The notes under the pieces were generated by a model. It did not search any database. It was not told the DNA's origin and saw nothing but the letters and a program-made list of their open reading frames with translations. From Pseudomonadota bacterium (lineage in GTDB: Bacteria > Pseudomonadota > Gammaproteobacteria > Pseudomonadales > Pseudohongiellaceae): DNA of 8,895 bases. Within the stretch, counting starts at the first letter, position 1; every line of letters begins with the position of its first letter. Below are positions 6,803 through 8,895 of this stretch, one piece after another. Both the position numbers and the translations under genes were made by a program. The stretch is from positions 1 to 8,895 of the forward strand of contig JADFOC010000071.1 of assembly GCA_022563075.1 (NCBI GenBank), read 5' to 3'.

Positions 6803-6811
6803 TGTTATACT
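6803..6811 (+). promoter_or_regulatory. Extended -10 promoter of mdh
   Basis: TGTTATACT is an extended -10 (TG-n-TATACT) followed by GCGCGGCCCGG. No good -35 lies at the right distance; TTGATC at 6767-6772 is too far. Start would be near 6818, about 65 bases before the ATG. Four GATC sites (6761, 6769, 6778, 6822) and the dyad GATCATTTGATC (6761-6772) surround it. Confidence 0.55.
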
Positions 6812-6883
6812 GCGCGGCCCGGATCATTAGCATCTACACTTAGCATCACCCTTTATTTTTTGCCTAGAAGGATTAGAAATCAC

Positions 6884-7861
6884 ATGAAAGCACCTGTGCG
6901 AGTTGCTGTTACCGGAGCGGCAGGACAAATTAGCTATTCACTCTTGTTCAGAATCGCCGCGGGAGAAATGCTGGGTGTCGACCAGCCCATTATTCTGCAA
7001 TTACTCGAAATTGCTCCGGCGATGGAAGCGTTAGCGGGAGCGGTGATGGAGATTGAAGATTGTGCCTTCCCTTTAATCGCTGGCGTGGTGCAAACGGATG
7101 ATCCCAATGTCGCCTTTGCCGATGCTGATTACTGTCTGTTGGTTGGAGCGCGGCCCAGAGGGCCCGGCATGGAACGCAAGGATCTGTTGCAGGCTAATGC
7201 TCAGATTTTTTCGGCGCAAGGTGCAGCGATCAATGAGAACGCCAGTGGTGACGTCAAGGTATTGGTGGTCGGTAACCCCGCGAATACCAATGCGTTGATC
7301 GCTTACCGAAACGCACCCGATCTCAAGCCTGGTCAATTCACGGCGATGACTCGCCTCGATCACAATCGGGCTATCGCGCAACTGGCCGGTAAGACCGGCA
7401 AGCACAGCACCGAGATCGATGGCCTCATTATTTGGGGCAATCATTCGGCCACGCAATACCCAGACATTCATCATTGCACTGTAGCCGGCGAGAAGCTAAC
7501 CGATTTGGTTGATCAAGACTGGATAGTTGATGAATTTATCCCCACCGTACAACAACGCGGAGCTGCAATCATTAAGGCACGGGGCCTGTCCAGTGCAGCC
7601 TCTGCCGCTAACGCGGCAATCGAACATATGCGAGATTGGGCTTTGGGCACGGCTGGTAAAACCGTAAGTATGGGGATTCCCAGTGATGGTAGCTATGGTG
7701 TCGAACAGGGATTGATCTTCTCTTTTCCGGTCACTTGCGAGCATGGCGGCTACTCCATCGTGCCAGGCCTGGCCATCAATCAGTTCAGTCAGGGTTTAAT
7801 CGATAAGACTGAGCAGGAGCTAATAGAAGAACGAGACGCCGTCGCTGAGTTGTTACCCTAG
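6884..7861 (+). CDS. mdh: Malate dehydrogenase (NAD-dependent, cytosolic-like type 2)
   Basis: This enzyme interconverts malate and oxaloacetate in the TCA cycle. The 325-residue product has the NAD-binding [10 protein letters not shown] (7-16), the mobile active-site loop [15 protein letters not shown] with R92 and R98 as substrate arginines, [13 protein letters not shown], and the TRLDHNRA block with D159 and R162. [13 protein letters not shown] holds the catalytic H187, and [10 protein letters not shown] follows. The loop and the [10 protein letters not shown] block place it in the cytosolic-type MDH branch found in many proteobacteria and actinobacteria, not the E. coli mitochondrial-like type. 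ATG 6884 has AAGGA at 6868-6872, somewhat distant at 11 bases. A longer in-frame reading from 6692 overlaps the end of queA and the promoter and is rejected. It starts 151 bases after queA and likely has its own promoter. Confidence 0.97.
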   Translation: MKAPVRVAVTGAAGQISYSLLFRIAAGEMLGVDQPIILQLLEIAPAMEALAGAVMEIEDCAFPLIAGVVQTDDPNVAFADADYCLLVGARPRGPGMERKDLLQANAQIFSAQGAAINENASGDVKVLVVGNPANTNALIAYRNAPDLKPGQFTAMTRLDHNRAIAQLAGKTGKHSTEIDGLIIWGNHSATQYPDIHHCTVAGEKLTDLVDQDWIVDEFIPTVQQRGAAIIKARGLSSAASAANAAIEHMRDWALGTAGKTVSMGIPSDGSYGVEQGLIFSFPVTCEHGGYSIVPGLAINQFSQGLIDKTEQELIEERDAVAELLP

Positions 7862-7863
7862 GT

Positions 7864-7899
7864 CCCGCTAAATAGCTTCTGCAAAATTGCTGCAGCGGG
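7864..7899 (+). repeat. Inverted repeat after mdh, possible non-canonical terminator
   Basis: CCCGCT (7864-7869) pairs with AGCGGG (7894-7899), with a competing inner pair CTGCA/TGCAG (7879-7883, 7891-7895). It begins two bases after the mdh stop. What follows is GGAAAAATTG, with no U tract, so it is not a standard intrinsic terminator. It could protect the mRNA 3' end. The rest of the gap to 8024 shows no gene; TTGACC at 7949-7954 lacks a well-spaced -10. Confidence 0.4.
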
Positions 7900-8024
7900 G
7901 GAAAAATTGTGTGCGAACGTTTTATTGAGATGGTAGTCGACACTGGCATTGACCATGTCTGCTTTTTACTGACGCTGGTTCCAGAAAATAGATTTAGCAG
8001 CAGTTCCAAATCGAACCACATGCT

Positions 8025-8840
8025 ATGAGCACTAACACTTATACACTCGAAAGAAGTAGGCAGTTCTGGATATTTCAGTTGGTCGGCTGGTCTATCTGGG
8101 TTCTATTGTTAGTGCAGCGGGATTTTCCTTTTATTCCTGACGTGTGGGAATATATATTTCCCCTCGCGCTGGTTTACAGTCTCAGTGCGGCAGCAGGTTT
8201 ATTGTTGACAGTAGGCTTGCGCCATATTTATCGATCGGTCTGGGAAAGGGGCTTTGTCGTACACTTTCTGGTGGCAGTGATCGGTTCATTTGGAGCCGCC
8301 GTGATTTGGCGTCCCTTTCAAAACTACATCAGGTTCTTACCTTTTGGTGAATTCATCGATCTTGAAGCCAGTGTCAGTGATCTGTTTGATGGACTGTTTC
8401 AATATTCATTTCCGGTAATACTGTTTTGGAGTGGCTTGTATTTTATTATCAAGTATTACCAGCTTTTTCAGGCGGAGAGAGAGAAGAGCCTGCGTTCGGA
8501 AGCATTAGCCCATGAAGCACAATTAATGATGTTACGTTACCAGCTTAACCCCCATTTCTTGTTTAACACACTCAATGCTATATCCACGTTAGTGTTGGCG
8601 GAGGCGACCGAGAAGGCTAACGCCATGCTGATCAAGTTGAGTAAGTTTCTACGCTATTCCCTCGACCACTCGCCGTTGGATAAAGTCAGTCTGGCTCATG
8701 AGATAGAAACCCTAAGACTCTATCTCGATATTGAAAAGGTGCGCTTTGCCGAACGCCTGCGGTTGGAATTTGATATTGAAAAAGATGCAGAGCATGCATT
8801 AGTGCCTCCCATGCTGTTGCAGCCAATAATCGAGAATTAG
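8025..8840 (+). CDS. LytS/YehU-type membrane histidine kinase, cut by an in-frame stop
   Basis: A sensor kinase of the His_kinase (PF06580) family, whose partners are usually LytTR response regulators. About four hydrophobic helices lie near 15-31, 42-66, 78-98 and 126-145. A likely coiled linker (148-172) and the phospho-acceptor block YQLNPHFLFNTLNAIS (172-187) with H177 follow, then LSKFLRYSL and EIETLRLYLDIEKVRF. The reading ends at TAG 8838-8840, right after VPPMLLQPIIEN, the first half of the ATP-binding N box. Family members continue here with one small residue and then (L/I)KHAI, and the same frame does so after the stop. As written, the product lacks its whole ATPase domain and should not autophosphorylate. 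No clear Shine-Dalgarno precedes ATG 8025. It may be a pseudogene, a sequence error, or a real truncation. Confidence 0.85.
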   Translation: MSTNTYTLERSRQFWIFQLVGWSIWVLLLVQRDFPFIPDVWEYIFPLALVYSLSAAAGLLLTVGLRHIYRSVWERGFVVHFLVAVIGSFGAAVIWRPFQNYIRFLPFGEFIDLEASVSDLFDGLFQYSFPVILFWSGLYFIIKYYQLFQAEREKSLRSEALAHEAQLMMLRYQLNPHFLFNTLNAISTLVLAEATEKANAMLIKLSKFLRYSLDHSPLDKVSLAHEIETLRLYLDIEKVRFAERLRLEFDIEKDAEHALVPPMLLQPIIEN

Positions 8841-8895
8841 CTCAAACATGCGATCTCGAAAAGCGAGAGTGGTGGCAGCATACACAGTACAGCCA
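8841..8895 (+). pseudogene. Continuation of the histidine kinase frame after the stop (start of ATPase domain, runs off the window)
   Basis: In the same frame as the kinase, directly after TAG 8838-8840, 18 codons read LKHAISKSESGGSIHSTA. This is what is expected after QPIIENx in the GHKL ATPase fold: the KHAI of the N box, a loop, then the next strand. The original gene therefore extends past the window. No frame shift is involved; a single base change such as TCG to TAG would explain it. Confidence 0.75.

Noticed and set aside
6692..6883. A 64-residue N-terminal extension of malate dehydrogenase
   Set aside because: It overlaps the end of queA in another frame and includes the mdh promoter; [16 protein letters not shown] is the normal family start.

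Overview
The window looks like chromosomal DNA from a gammaproteobacterium. The evidence is a split three-gene proton-translocating transhydrogenase operon (pntAA-pntAB-pntB), QueA, a type-2 malate dehydrogenase, a LytS/YehU-type histidine kinase, a tRNA-Leu with an encoded CCA end, and promoters of the form TATACT followed by GCGCG. Base composition is moderate and codon use looks even across the genes. Genus cannot be decided from the sequence. There is no sign of a phage, transposon, integrase or CRISPR array.

Layout. 1-2055 (minus): pntB (C-terminus outside the window), pntAB and pntAA, tightly packed behind a good sigma70 promoter at 2094-2121. 2056-2233: divergent promoter region. 2234-3772 (plus): a citramalate/2-isopropylmalate synthase whose active-site residues fit the Leptospira citramalate synthase (CimA) type. 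3799-4896 (minus): a LeuB-like isopropylmalate/methylmalate dehydrogenase, tail to tail with the synthase with 26 bases between the stops. 4897-5066: leader of the dehydrogenase gene, no gene seen. 5067-5231 (minus): an overlooked 54-residue single-pass membrane protein gene with its own plausible promoter. 5358-5444 (minus): tRNA-Leu(CAA) with its promoter and leader hairpin. 5668-6732 (plus): queA. 6884-7861 (plus): mdh. 7862-8024: intergenic, with an inverted repeat. 8025-8895 (plus): a membrane histidine kinase gene that is open except for one in-frame TAG in the ATP-binding N box.

How the genes fit. PntAA/PntAB/PntB use the proton gradient to make NADPH from NADH. The synthase and the LeuB-like enzyme could supply the first and last special steps of the pyruvate-derived (threonine-independent) route to 2-oxobutyrate and isoleucine, or the corresponding leucine steps; LeuC and LeuD would have to be elsewhere. 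Mdh is a TCA enzyme, QueA makes the queuosine precursor of tRNA, and tRNA-Leu(CAA) reads UUG.

The points most worth a second look are the amber codon inside the histidine kinase, the CimA-like synthase convergent with a LeuB variant, and the small membrane protein gene next to the tRNA. Nothing here amounts to an obviously new multi-gene system.
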